A DNA stretch of 64,000 nucleotides, taken from NCBI RefSeq assembly GCF_030294945.1, contig NZ_AP018448.1, forward strand, positions 3,658,001-3,722,000. Direction: 5' to 3'. The DNA is from Streptomyces graminofaciens (GTDB lineage Bacteria > Actinomycetota > Actinomycetes > Streptomycetales > Streptomycetaceae). Shown here one piece after another: positions 1 through 9,043 of the stretch. The stretch's first letter is position 1, and every line of letters begins with the position of its first letter. Under the pieces are notes generated by a model. It searched no databases, was not told the origin of the DNA, and saw only the letters and a program-made list of their open reading frames with translations. A program made the position numbers and the translations under genes.

Positions 1-1221
1 ACCTTCCCCAGGCGCGAGCGGACCAAGGCCATCACCGCCTGGACCGCCACCTCCGGCCTCGCGATAGCAGCCGGACCGCTGCTGGCGGGCCGGCTGCTGG
101 AGGACCACGCCTGGGGCTCGACGTTCCTGATCAACGTGCCCATCGCGCTCGTGGCCGTCGTCGGCGCGTTCTTCCTCGTACCGCCGTCCAAGGCGGAGGG
201 CATGGGCCGAATCGACTACGTCGGCGGGCTGCTCTCCATCGTCTCCGTGGGCTCCCTGGTCTACGCGATCATCGAGGGCCCGCACTTCGGCTGGGGCAAG
301 GGCCCGGTCACCGCGGCCGTCGTCGCCGGTGTGGGCCTGCTCGCCTTCGTCCTGTGGGAGCTGCGCCACCCGCACCCCATGCTGGACGTCCGCAAGTTCC
401 TGCTGCGCCCCTTCAGCGGCTCGATGATCGCGGTGCTGTTCTTCTTCTTCGGCACGTTCGGCGCGATCTACTACTCCACCCAGTTCCTGCAGTTCATCCT
501 CGGCTACGACGCCCTGGAGACCGGCATACGGCTGGTGCCGCTGGCCGGAGCCGTGTTCGTCGGTGCCGCGATCACCGGGAAGCTGACCCCGAAGCTGGGC
601 GTGAAGCCGATGGTGGTCACCGGCATGGCGATCGGCGCGACGGCAGTCCTCCTGCTCACCCGGATCGAGTCGGGCTCGACGTACGGCGGCTTCCTGCCCA
701 CGATGCTGATGCTCGGCTTCGCGATCGGTCTGAGCGTCTCGCCGGCCACCGACACCATCATGGACACCTTCCCCGAGTCGGAGCTGGGCGTGGGCGGCGG
801 CGCCAACGACACCTCGCTGGAGCTCGGCGGCTCCCTCGGTATCGCGCTGCTGGGCTCGCTGCTGAGCACCGCGTACAAGGACAAGCTGACCGACCTGGTG
901 GGCGCCCAGTTGCCGGCGGACGCCCTGCACACGGCGCAGGAGTCGGCGGGCGCCGGGCTCGCCGTCGCCCAGGAGGTCGCGAAGAACCCGGCCGGCGGTG
1001 CCCAGCAGGCGCAGGCCCTTGTCGACGCCGTCCACCAGGCCTTCGCCCACGGTGTCGCCCACACCAGCCTCATCGGCGGCGTCATCATGACCGTCGGCAC
1101 GATCGTCGTCCTCGTGATCCTCCCCGGGCGCCGCAAGGCCGACAAGCCCGAGCCGGAGGCGGAGCCGGTGCCGGAGACGCTCGAGGCGCAGAAGCTGAAA
1201 GAGGGCGCGGGCGCCGCCTGA
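1..1221 (+). CDS. MFS drug exporter, DHA2 family (5' end outside window)
   Basis: The frame is open from base 1 to the TGA at 1219-1221, so 406 C-terminal residues are visible and the true start lies upstream. The first visible residues include the antiporter motif C region (LAIAAGPLLAGRLL), followed by many hydrophobic segments, as in 14-helix EmrB/QacA-type proton-driven multidrug exporters of the plasma membrane. The C-terminus after about 1130 is a charged tail rich in Glu, Pro and Lys. A perfect hairpin at 1334-1367 probably ends the transcript. The substrate cannot be predicted. An export function is inferred from the family only. Confidence 0.9.
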   Translation, partial: TFPRRERTKAITAWTATSGLAIAAGPLLAGRLLEDHAWGSTFLINVPIALVAVVGAFFLVPPSKAEGMGRIDYVGGLLSIVSVGSLVYAIIEGPHFGWGKGPVTAAVVAGVGLLAFVLWELRHPHPMLDVRKFLLRPFSGSMIAVLFFFFGTFGAIYYSTQFLQFILGYDALETGIRLVPLAGAVFVGAAITGKLTPKLGVKPMVVTGMAIGATAVLLLTRIESGSTYGGFLPTMLMLGFAIGLSVSPATDTIMDTFPESELGVGGGANDTSLELGGSLGIALLGSLLSTAYKDKLTDLVGAQLPADALHTAQESAGAGLAVAQEVAKNPAGGAQQAQALVDAVHQAFAHGVAHTSLIGGVIMTVGTIVVLVILPGRRKADKPEPEAEPVPETLEAQKLKEGAGAA

Positions 1222-1276
1222 GCCCTCACGGAGGTCGGCCGGACGCCCGTCCGGACTCCTCCACCCCCAGAGCGGG

Positions 1277-1328
1277 TCGTGCCTGAGCGGCGCACGGCCC
1301 ACCAGGGATCGTGCCTGAGCGGCGCACG
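1277..1328. repeat. Two 20-bp direct repeats downstream of the exporter
   Basis: The 20-mer TCGTGCCTGAGCGGCGCACG occurs at 1277-1296 and again at 1309-1328, with 12 bp between copies. It lies between the exporter stop codon and its terminator-like hairpin. It may be a local duplication; no gene or protein-binding role can be assigned. Confidence 0.75.
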
Positions 1329-1333
1329 ACCCC

Positions 1334-1367
1334 GGACGGTGCCGGGAGGGGACGCCCGGCACCGTCC
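1334..1367 (+). terminator. Terminator-like hairpin after the exporter
   Basis: GGACGGTGCCGGG at 1334-1346 pairs perfectly with CCCGGCACCGTCC at 1355-1367 around an 8-nt loop. There is no T tract, which is common for Streptomyces terminators. It sits 113 bp after the exporter stop. The rest of the gene-poor stretch to 1849 shows no confident gene. A short open frame ending at 1789 has codon-like bias only in its last 30 codons and could be a remnant. Confidence 0.65.
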
Positions 1368-1800
1368 TCCGTCCCGCCGGGTCTCGCAGGACCACGGCAC
1401 GGGACCGGGCAGGCGCGGGCAGCCGACCGGGAACCGACGGCCGCCCCCGCCCGGTCCTCGCGCGGACCGCCACCGCACACCGGCTCCCTCCCCTCCCCCG
1501 GCGCGTCGCCAGGTGCCGGGCCTCCTCCGGTGGCAGGCCGAACATGGCGCAGGAGGTTGGCGGCGAGACGGTCGGTGGCCCGGTCGGCGGGCAGATTCGG
1601 CTTGATGTCGAGGAGTTGTGCCGGGCCGCCTCGATCAGGCCCGTCCGTGTGCGGGACTTACGCCGGGCGACGCGGCCGGGCCCGGCTTCCGCTGTCTCAC
1701 CGGCTCCCCAGCTGAACGAGACGTTCACCACCGCCGAGCGGCTGAAGATGGAACGCGCCAACGCCCTGGCCCGGATCCCGCGCGCCTGACGCTCCGGCTG

Positions 1801-1848
1801 AAGGCCGGAAGGCCGGAAGGCCGGAAGGCCGGAAGGCCGGAAGGCCGG
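1801..1848. repeat. Six perfect copies of AAGGCCGG
   Basis: An 8-bp unit, AAGGCCGG, is repeated six times without error. It ends one base before the stop codon of the leftward phosphatase gene (1850). The GGCC and CCGG cores are self-complementary, so the array can fold in several registers and may act as a terminator for that gene. Its copy number is likely to vary between strains. Confidence 0.85.
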
Positions 1849-1849
1849 A

Positions 1850-4081
1850 TCACGCCGCCGAGTTACTCAGCTCGGCCCAGACCGTCTTGCCGTGGCGGGC
1901 GTGGCGGGTTCCCCAGTGCTCGGCGAGCTGGGCGACCAGGAACAGGCCGCGTCCGCCCTCGTCGTAGACCCGGGCGCGGCGCTGGTGCGGGGTGGTGTTG
2001 CTGTCGTCGGAGACCTCGCACAGCAGGGTGCCGTCGTGGATGAGGCGCAGCCTGATCGGCGGCCGGCCGTAGCGGATGGCGTTGGTGACCAGTTCGCTGA
2101 CCACCAGCTCGGCGGTGAAGTCGAGTTCCTCCAGTCCCCACTCGGTGAGCTGCCGGGCGACGTCGGCCCGGGCCCCGGCGACGGCGGCCGGGTCGGTCGC
2201 CACGTCCCAGGTGGCGACCTGGCTTGCGCCCAGGGCGCGGGTGCGGGCCAGCAGGAGGGCCACGTCGTCGTCGGGGCGGGTGGGCAGCAGGGATTCGAGC
2301 ACGGTGTCGCAGGTGGCCTCCAGGGAATCCGCGGGCCGGGCGAGGGCCTCGCACAGCAGCGTGAGGCCGGTGTCGAGGTCGTGGTCGTGGGCTTCGAGGA
2401 GGCCGTCGGTGCACAGGGCGAGGAGGCTGCCCTCGGGCAGGACCGCCTCCACCGCCTCGAACGGCGACCCGCCCAGGCCCAGCGGCGGCCCCGGTGGCAG
2501 ATCGAGCTGCTCGGCGGTCCCGCCCCGGATCACCAGGGCGGGCGGCACATGGCCCGCGCGGGCGAGGGTGCAGCGGCGGGAGACCGGGTCGTAGACGGCG
2601 TAGAGGCAGGTGGCGCCGATGACACCAGGGGGTTCCGTGCCCGTCGGCGGGCCGGGGTCGGCTCGGGGGTCGGGCGACGCGGCCTCGGCGGCCAGGCGGA
2701 TCACCACGTCGTCGAGGTGGGTGAGGAGTTCGTCGGGCGGCAGGTCGATGTCGGCCAGGGTGCGTACGGCGGTCCGTAGCCGACCCATGGTGGCGGCGGC
2801 GTGGATGCCGTGGCCGACGACGTCACCGACGACCAGGGCGACGCGGGCGCCGGAGAGCGGGATGACGTCGTACCAGTCGCCGCCCACCCCGGTCTCCGCC
2901 TCGGTCGGCAGATAGCGGCAGGCGACCTCGACGGCGGACTGCCGGGGGATCTGCTGCTGGAGCAGGCTGCGCTGGAGGGTGAGGGCGGTGGCGCGGGCGT
3001 GTGTGTAGCGACGGGCGTTGTCGACGGCCACCGCCGCCCGGGCCGCGATCTCCTGGGCGAGGAGCAGATCCTCGTCGTCGTAGGGTTCGGGGTTGCGGTG
3101 CCGGGAGAACTGCGCGACGCCCAGCGTGGCGCCCCGGGCGTGCAGCGGCACGACCAGCGTGGAGTGGCTGCCGTCGGTGGGATCGTGGTGGCGGGAGGGG
3201 CCGCCCGTGGCCAGGGCGCGGGCCGGTGGTGATCCGTCCGGGAAGACGTGGGGCTGCCGGGGTTCGATCGTCGCGGCGGCCGGGTCGGCGGCCGACGCCC
3301 ACCGCTGGGCACAGCGGCGCAGGGCGAGCGGGGCGTGCGCCGGGGTGTCGGGGCCGCGTGGCGTGGCGTCGAGCAGGTCGACGGTGACGAGGTCGGCGAA
3401 GGGGTCGGGGTGCCGTGGCCGGCCGGTGCGCTCGGGGTCCCCGGCGTGACCCGCTTGCCCGTCGCGCCCCGCGTGTCCGGTGGGCCCGTCGTACCCCGCG
3501 TACCCCGCGTGCCCGGTGGCGAAGTCGGCCAGTTCCTGGGTGGTGCGGTCGATGTCGAGGGTCGTCCCGATGCGTACGCTCGCCTCGCTGACCATCGACA
3601 GCCGCCGACGCAGTCGGCGGTCCCGCTCCTCCTGGAACGCGACGACGCCCTGCTCCGACGTGCGGTCGATGTACGCGGTGGCCGTCGTGACCAGCCTGCG
3701 GGAGGCCGCGCTGATCAGCTCGGCGTCGTCGGTCAGCCGGGGCAACACCGCGAGCAGCCGGTCGAGGACGACGCTCTCCCCGAGTCGGAAGGCCCGCAGC
3801 ATCGTGCTGATGGGTGTGCCGTGGCGGGCGAACAGCCGCACGCGCCGCACCTCTTCGGGCGGCGCCTCGATCCGCTCCGGGGTGATGCCGCGCTCGAGGC
3901 CGGACAGCACGGTGAAGACGTGCTCGGCGACGTTCTCCGACGCCATGATGTCGGGGTTCTCCCACAGTTCGGGCAGGTCACGGCGGAGCAGCAGCTCCAC
4001 GTCGGCGATCAGCCGGTCCGCGCGACGCCCCAGCTCCCGCGCGGCCCGGGCCACCAGACCGTCGACGACCGTGAAGTCCAC
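1850..4081 (-). CDS. SpoIIE-type PP2C phosphatase with GAF and HATPase domains
   Basis: Predicted Ser/Thr phosphatase regulator of the RsbU/SpoIIE kind, 743 residues from a GTG at 4079-4081; the frame is open upstream to 4354 but that part looks non-coding. Order of parts: an N-terminal helical sensor resembling RsbRD/PucR-type input domains (LFARHGTPISTMLRAFRLGE), a GAF-like region, a PP2C/SpoIIE core with GVGGDWYDV and VVGDVVGHG carrying the metal-binding Asp residues, and a C-terminal anti-sigma-type ATPase with the N box (ELVTNAIRYG) and G box (DEGGRGLFL). Such proteins usually dephosphorylate anti-anti-sigma factors; the fused HATPase could also bind one. No partner gene is adjacent. A Gly-rich collagen-like insertion interrupts the GAF region around 3445-3525. 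Confidence 0.87.
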   Translation of the reverse strand: MDFTVVDGLVARAARELGRRADRLIADVELLLRRDLPELWENPDIMASENVAEHVFTVLSGLERGITPERIEAPPEEVRRVRLFARHGTPISTMLRAFRLGESVVLDRLLAVLPRLTDDAELISAASRRLVTTATAYIDRTSEQGVVAFQEERDRRLRRRLSMVSEASVRIGTTLDIDRTTQELADFATGHAGYAGYDGPTGHAGRDGQAGHAGDPERTGRPRHPDPFADLVTVDLLDATPRGPDTPAHAPLALRRCAQRWASAADPAAATIEPRQPHVFPDGSPPARALATGGPSRHHDPTDGSHSTLVVPLHARGATLGVAQFSRHRNPEPYDDEDLLLAQEIAARAAVAVDNARRYTHARATALTLQRSLLQQQIPRQSAVEVACRYLPTEAETGVGGDWYDVIPLSGARVALVVGDVVGHGIHAAATMGRLRTAVRTLADIDLPPDELLTHLDDVVIRLAAEAASPDPRADPGPPTGTEPPGVIGATCLYAVYDPVSRRCTLARAGHVPPALVIRGGTAEQLDLPPGPPLGLGGSPFEAVEAVLPEGSLLALCTDGLLEAHDHDLDTGLTLLCEALARPADSLEATCDTVLESLLPTRPDDDVALLLARTRALGASQVATWDVATDPAAVAGARADVARQLTEWGLEELDFTAELVVSELVTNAIRYGRPPIRLRLIHDGTLLCEVSDDSNTTPHQRRARVYDEGGRGLFLVAQLAEHWGTRHARHGKTVWAELSNSAA

Positions 4082-4341
4082 ACTCCCGACGTTACGCCGC
4101 GCCTGAGCACGCGCATCACGGCTCGGCTCGGGAACGAAAGGACTCGGCCGTTCGGCTGGTTCGCGGGTGCCGTGGCCGCCGGTTTCCCGGCCTTTCGGCC
4201 GAGGCGGACGGTGGGTTGCGGGGCCGAGAGTGGGTGCGCGGTGGTCAGCCCCCCATGTCGGCCGCCGTACGCCGGTCGGCACTCCCCCGCCGACCGGCGT
4301 TCCGTCGGCGGAACCCCCTCCCGGAAGGAATGAGCGCTTCC

Positions 4342-5853
4342 ATGCGTACGGCACTCAAGGCGGCGCTGGCCGCGGGCGGACTGCTCGCGGCCTTCTGCGT
4401 GCCCGCCGCGCAGGGCGTGGACCGCCCGGCGACGGCGTCGGACCACGCCTCCGCACTCTCCCGCTACTACGGCCAGCGGCCCGCCTGGCGCCGCTGCGAG
4501 CCGCACTCCCCCGCCTCGTACCGGTGCGCCACGATCACCGTGCCCCTCGACTACGCCCGCCCCGAGGGCCGGACGCTGAAGCTGCGGATCTCGCGGATAC
4601 GGACGAGCGTGCCCGCCAAGCGGCGCGGTGTACTGCTGTCCAACCCCGGCGGCCCCGGTACGGCGGCCCTGGGCGACCCGTTGCAGATGAGGGACACGCT
4701 CGCCAGGAGCGTCCTGGACCGCTACGACCTGATCGGCTTCGACCCGCGCGGCCTCGCCACCAGCAGCCCCCTTCGCTGCGGCCTCACCGAGGACGAGCTG
4801 GCCCCGTACCGCCCCTACCGTGCCGCCGCGTTCGCCGAGGACACCGCGCGGGCCCGTGCCGTCGCCACCAAGTGCGCCGCCCGTGGCGGAGCCCGGCTGC
4901 TGCCGTACATCAACACCCGGAACACCGCCCGCGACATGGATGTCCTGAGGGGAGTGCTGGGCGAGCGGCGGATCTCGTACGTCGGCTGGTCCTACGGCGC
5001 CTATCTCGGTTCCGTCTACACGCAGATGTTCCCGGCGCGCGGCGACCGCGTCGTCCTCGACAGCTCGCCCGATCCCGGTCCCTTCGGCCGGGGAACGGTC
5101 CGGGCCATGGCCACGGGGGCCGAGCCCGCGTTCCGGGACTGGAGCCGCCGCATCGCCCGCAAGGACGGCACCTACCACCTGGGCGACACGCCCGCGAAGG
5201 TCCGGGCCGCGTTCTTCCGGTTGGTCGCGCGTGCCGACCGTACGCCGCTGCGGTACGAGGGCGCCGACGAGGAGCAGCGGGGGCGGGCCCTGACCGGCGC
5301 CGACATCCGGGAGTGGCTGCGGCCTGAGTTCTTCACCGACCCCGAGCTCGCGGCCCGCGAGATCGTGGCCCTGCGGAAGGCCCGGGCCACCCGCCCGGAC
5401 CCGGCGCCGACCGGCCCGGCGGAGGCCACGGACGACAATGTCACCGCGCTCAACTGGGCCGTCGTCTGCGGTGACGCCTCGGCGTCCTGGCCCGGCGACC
5501 CGGCGCGCTACCGGCACGACGCGGTCCGGGACGGCGCCCGGTACCCGGTGTACGGCGACTTCGCGTCGAACATCACGCCGTGCGCCTTCTGGCCGCGCGG
5601 CTCGGAACCGGCGACCCGCGTCGACAACAGGGTCCCGGCCCTGCTGGTGCACAACCAGTGGGACTCCCAGACCCCGTTGCCCGAAGGCCGGGCCATGCAT
5701 CGCGCCCTGCACGGTTCACGTCTGGTGTACGTCGCGGGCGGCCGGGGCCACGCCGTCTACGGCTTCCCTGGGGCGCCCACCTGTGTGACCCGCACGGTGG
5801 ACACGTATCTGACCGGGGGCCGGCTGCCTGCCCGCGATGTCACCTGCCGCTGA
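4342..5853 (+). CDS. Secreted alpha/beta hydrolase, tripeptidyl aminopeptidase (TAP/SlpD) type
   Basis: 503 residues from the ATG at 4342, preferred over the ATG at 4330 because GGAAGGA (4323-4329) touches the earlier codon but sits 12 nt before the later one. An N-terminal signal peptide (RTALKAALAAGGLLAAFCV) precedes a hydrolase core with nucleophile elbow GWSYGAYLG, and a TAP-like C-terminal domain carries the His (GRGHAVYG). Family members cleave N-terminal tri- or dipeptides from exported proteins outside the cell. Conserved cysteines near the C-terminus may form disulfides. It is transcribed divergently from the SpoIIE-type phosphatase. The 260 bp between them holds a GGCC-TTTC-GGCC hairpin and presumably both promoters. 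Confidence 0.9.
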   Translation: MRTALKAALAAGGLLAAFCVPAAQGVDRPATASDHASALSRYYGQRPAWRRCEPHSPASYRCATITVPLDYARPEGRTLKLRISRIRTSVPAKRRGVLLSNPGGPGTAALGDPLQMRDTLARSVLDRYDLIGFDPRGLATSSPLRCGLTEDELAPYRPYRAAAFAEDTARARAVATKCAARGGARLLPYINTRNTARDMDVLRGVLGERRISYVGWSYGAYLGSVYTQMFPARGDRVVLDSSPDPGPFGRGTVRAMATGAEPAFRDWSRRIARKDGTYHLGDTPAKVRAAFFRLVARADRTPLRYEGADEEQRGRALTGADIREWLRPEFFTDPELAAREIVALRKARATRPDPAPTGPAEATDDNVTALNWAVVCGDASASWPGDPARYRHDAVRDGARYPVYGDFASNITPCAFWPRGSEPATRVDNRVPALLVHNQWDSQTPLPEGRAMHRALHGSRLVYVAGGRGHAVYGFPGAPTCVTRTVDTYLTGGRLPARDVTCR

Positions 5854-5956
5854 GGGAGCGGCTCCCTACGAGCCGCCGGGGTGGGTGTCGGCGGGGTTGC
5901 GGGTGTCGGCGGGGGCGGACTGACGGCGTGGCGGAGTGGGCGTGGGGGTGGGTGCG

Positions 5957-7171
5957 TCAGGCGTTCTCCTCCGCGACCGTCACCCGCCGTGCCTTGAGCA
6001 GCAGGCCGACCGCGACCAGGGCGGAGGCGAGGCCCAGCAGGCCCACGGCGGCGGCGAGGCTGCCGACCGCGGTCTCGGCGCCGATGAGGACGAGCGGGCA
6101 GATGAACTCGCCCGCGAAGAACGCCGCCGTCCACAGGCCGGTGCCGCGGCCGCGGTCGGCGTAGTCCAGCTTGGCCATGGCCGTGGTGAGGAGGGACGGC
6201 AGCAGGACACCCGTGCCGAGGCAGTTGAGCACACCGCCCACGACCAGCAGCGCCGGGCTGCCCGACAGGGCCATCACCACGAATCCGGCCCCGCACAGGG
6301 CGAAGACGAGCGGCAGCCGGCCCTCCGGCCCGCCCGGCAGCTTGGTGAAGGCGATCGATCCGGCGACGGTGGCGGCGCTGGCCAGGGCGGTCGCGAGGCC
6401 GATGAACCCGGTGGAGGTCACGCCCAGGTCGTCCATCAGGTACGCCATCTCCACGGGCACGGTGTAGAAGACCATGGCTCCGAAGACGGTGAGGGCGCAG
6501 ATGCCGGCGAGTCGCCGGAGGGGGAACGGCTGCTTGTCCTCTGCGAGTTGGGTTTTGGCCGCGTCCGGGGCGGGCTTGGGCAGGGCGGCGGCCATGGCGG
6601 GTGCCAGCAGCAGGCCGACGGCGTAGATCCAGAAGGGTGCGCGCCAGCCTGCCGAGCCGAGGGCGCCGCCGAGGGCGAAGAACGCGGTGGCGGAGGCCGA
6701 GGCGCACATGGTCTGCAGGGCGAGATAGCGGTCCCGGACGCGGCCCGTGTAGTAGTCGCCGATCAGGGTGGTGCAGCAGGTCATGATGGCTGCCTCGACG
6801 ATGCCGACCAGCACGCGGCTGGCCACGATCGCGCCGAGCGAGTCCAGCCAGAGCGGGGCGGTGCCGAACACGGCGTACAGGGCGGTCGCGACGACCAGCA
6901 GGCGTTTGCGGCCGAGGCGGTCGACGATGACGCCGGCGAACGGGGCGAGCAGGGCGAGGGCGAGCGCGGGGACGGTCAGGACGACGGGGACGAGGGTCTT
7001 GGCGCCGGGGACCGAGGAGAAGTGGTCCTGCATTCTCGGCAGTACGGGGGCGATCAGGACGGCGCCGAGGACGGGCAGGCAGCTGCCGGCCATGAGGAGT
7101 GCGGCGCGCGGGCGGCTGCCGTCGTGGTGACGGGCGGGTGTGGTGGGTGCCGGGGCGGTGGGCAGGGGCAT
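5957..7171 (-). CDS. MFS transporter
   Basis: 404 residues and about 12 membrane helices. I place the start at the ATG 7169-7171 because GGAG lies 7 nt upstream and the hydrophobic protein begins soon after; the upstream open frame to 7384 is Pro/Arg-rich and looks non-coding. Motif A is clear (AGVIVDRLGRKRLLV) between helices 2 and 3, and a second-half copy is weaker. The protein resembles polytopic efflux or uptake carriers of the 12-helix MFS class, but the substrate is unknown. It converges on the TAP-type hydrolase, with 103 bp between stops. Confidence 0.87.
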   Translation of the reverse strand: MPLPTAPAPTTPARHHDGSRPRAALLMAGSCLPVLGAVLIAPVLPRMQDHFSSVPGAKTLVPVVLTVPALALALLAPFAGVIVDRLGRKRLLVVATALYAVFGTAPLWLDSLGAIVASRVLVGIVEAAIMTCCTTLIGDYYTGRVRDRYLALQTMCASASATAFFALGGALGSAGWRAPFWIYAVGLLLAPAMAAALPKPAPDAAKTQLAEDKQPFPLRRLAGICALTVFGAMVFYTVPVEMAYLMDDLGVTSTGFIGLATALASAATVAGSIAFTKLPGGPEGRLPLVFALCGAGFVVMALSGSPALLVVGGVLNCLGTGVLLPSLLTTAMAKLDYADRGRGTGLWTAAFFAGEFICPLVLIGAETAVGSLAAAVGLLGLASALVAVGLLLKARRVTVAEENA

Positions 7172-7426
7172 GCGAAAGCTCCACGGGCGGTGGTGGGTGG
7201 GGTGTTCCTGCCGGGTGGTCGGTGCCGGGTGGTGGGCACCGGTGCACCCGAGGGATGTCCCGGGCCCGAGCGGTGGGCGCCGGGGACTGCCCCGACTATG
7301 GGCCAGGGCGGGCCCGGCGCCTAGCCTCCGCGTGATCGAAGTACCGGATCGCGCGGATCCACCGGGTGGATACCGCCGCGCCACTCCGCGTCCGACCAGG
7401 CCTTTCCCTCGCCGAGGGCGGAGAAG

Positions 7427-8344
7427 TCACCCCTTCGCCGCCGCGGCCACCCCCGCCCCCACCCTCCCCGCCACCTCCCGCAGCCACATGTGCGCCGCGT
7501 CATGCGTATGCACGGGATGCCACCACAACGCCTCCTGCAGCGGCACCGCGTCATACGGCGGCCTCATGATCCGCACAGGCGCCGCCCCCCGCAGCCGCTC
7601 CGCGAGAAGCTCCTGGACCAGGGCGATACGTCGCGTGCCGGCGACCATGAACGGGAGTACGTGGAAGCTGTCCACCGACACCTCCACCCGCGCCTCGACC
7701 CCGAGCATCCCGAGCTGCCGAACGGCCGGCGCGTCGTACGTCCGCCGGTACGTCACCCACGGCAGGCGCGCCAGATCGTCCCGCGTGAGCTGGTCCCCGA
7801 CCTCGTCGTTGTCCTCGGCGACGAGGAAGACCCAGCTGTCCTGGTACAGGTCGGTGGCGGGGAACCCGCTGATGATGCCGTGCGGCATGAGCAGTCCGTC
7901 GGTCGTGCTCAGCACCGTGCCGGCCTTCTCGACGATCCCGGCCGGGGTCTGGTCGAAGCGCAGCCGGATACCCGGCGCCTCCTCATGGATCGCGCGGGCG
8001 AGCTCGGTGCCGAAGACGGTCACCGCGTAGTCGGAGGTCACGATCGTGAACTCGCGGGTCTCCACCGCCGGGTCGAAGGCGGCCTGGCTGGAGAAGACGC
8101 GTTCCAGGAGGTCACAGGCGGTGGAGGTGCGGTCAAGAAGGACCTGGCCCAGCGCCGTCAGCTCGTAGTGGCCGCCGTCGCGGGAGAGCAGTTCGTCGTC
8201 GAAGTGGCGGCGCAGCCGGGCGAGGGCGGCGCTCATCGCGGGCTGGCTGAGGCCGATCCGCCGACCGGCCCGGGTGACGTTGCGTTCCTCCAGGAGGGCG
8301 CGCAGGGCGACGACGAGGTTGAGGTCGAGGCTGGCCAGGTTCAC
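7427..8344 (-). CDS. LysR-family transcriptional regulator
   Basis: 305 residues from a GTG at 8342-8344 (GGGAG 6 nt upstream), giving the usual N-terminus VNLASLDLNLVVALRALL. The winged helix-turn-helix is at residues 20-45 (AGRRIGLSQPAMSAALARL), followed by the two-lobed effector domain (about residues 90-300). The N-terminus is of the NodD/LinR-like subgroup. It is divergent from the damaged catabolic ORF at 8456, which makes that operon its likely target. A perfect inverted repeat with T-N11-A geometry lies between the two genes. The inducer is unknown, probably a ring-cleavage or carboxylic acid substrate judging from the neighbour remnants. Confidence 0.9.
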   Translation of the reverse strand: MNLASLDLNLVVALRALLEERNVTRAGRRIGLSQPAMSAALARLRRHFDDELLSRDGGHYELTALGQVLLDRTSTACDLLERVFSSQAAFDPAVETREFTIVTSDYAVTVFGTELARAIHEEAPGIRLRFDQTPAGIVEKAGTVLSTTDGLLMPHGIISGFPATDLYQDSWVFLVAEDNDEVGDQLTRDDLARLPWVTYRRTYDAPAVRQLGMLGVEARVEVSVDSFHVLPFMVAGTRRIALVQELLAERLRGAAPVRIMRPPYDAVPLQEALWWHPVHTHDAAHMWLREVAGRVGAGVAAAAKG

Positions 8345-8375
8345 GACACACGCTCCCAGCAGGGACATAAACGCA

Positions 8376-8394
8376 GTGGATGACGTGCATCCAC
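8376..8394. promoter_or_regulatory. Inverted repeat GTGGATG-N5-CATCCAC, likely LysR operator
   Basis: Perfect 7-bp arms flank ACGTG in the 111-bp gap between the LysR gene and its divergent neighbour. T8377 and A8389 give the T-N11-A spacing typical of LysR boxes. Position and symmetry support autoregulation plus control of the rightward genes; binding is inferred. Confidence 0.55.
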
Positions 8395-8455
8395 GGAATC
8401 TATTTCCCAGATTACGAGATGCGGGGCCAGATTAGTCGCATGTCATCAGGAGGAC

Positions 8456-9040
8456 ATGCTCGTGAAACCCGCGGCCCTTTCCGCGCCCTACCCCGGACCG
8501 TTCGCCCTCGGCACCTTCTCCGCCCCGGACAAGCCCCTTCCCCGCCGTCGTGATCTCCCCAACGCCTGGTTCGCCGACGCCTACGGACTGACCGAGACCG
8601 TCTCCGGCGACACCTTCCTCGACCGCGAACACGCCCTGACCAAACTCGGCTCGGTCGGCCGCCCGGTCCCGCACACCCGCGTCCGCATAGTCGACGAGGA
8701 CGGCTTCCTCTACATCGACGACCGCAAGAAGGACATGATCGTCTCCGGCGGCGAGAACATCGCCACACCCGAGGTCGAACGCGTGCTGTACGAGCACCCC
8801 GCCATCCTGGAAGCCGCCGTCGTGGGCCTCCAGCACCCCCGCTGGGGCGAGGTCCCGCGGGCCTTCGTCGTCTTCCGCCCCGACGAGAACGCCGGAGCCG
8901 ACGAACTACGCGAGTTCTGCCGGACACGGCTGGCCAAGTTCAAGGTGCCGGTCCGCTTCGACATCGTCGACGAACTGCCCCGCACCCCCTCGGGCAAGGT
9001 CCTCAAGCGCACCCTGCGCGCCATCCCGGCGGAGGGCTGA
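8456..9040 (+). pseudogene. Chimeric remnant: FAA-hydrolase-like N-terminus joined to acyl-CoA ligase C-terminus
   Basis: The 194-codon frame is open but not a normal protein. Residues 1-28 (VKPAALSAPYPGPFALGTF) resemble the N-terminus of Streptomyces fumarylacetoacetate-hydrolase-family proteins, as I remember them. From about residue 37 it becomes an acyl-CoA ligase: AYGLTET (motif A5), GSVGRPVP, DRKKDMIVSGGEN and PRTPSGKVLKR (the catalytic-Lys region, A10). The ligase's first 300 or so residues are missing. A second gap removes the 40-50 residues that normally lie between RIVDEDG and DEDGFLYIDDRKK, including the TGD motif. It therefore cannot adenylate a substrate. The SDR gene follows after 3 bp, so the transcript may still matter for that gene. 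Confidence 0.75.
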
Positions 9041-9043
9041 GAC

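Noticed and set aside
1544..1789. 81-residue rightward frame
   Set aside because: Only its last 30 codons have coding-like bias; no start signal or family.
1801..1848. Possible CRISPR-like array
   Set aside because: The unit is 8 bp with no spacers, so it is a simple tandem repeat.
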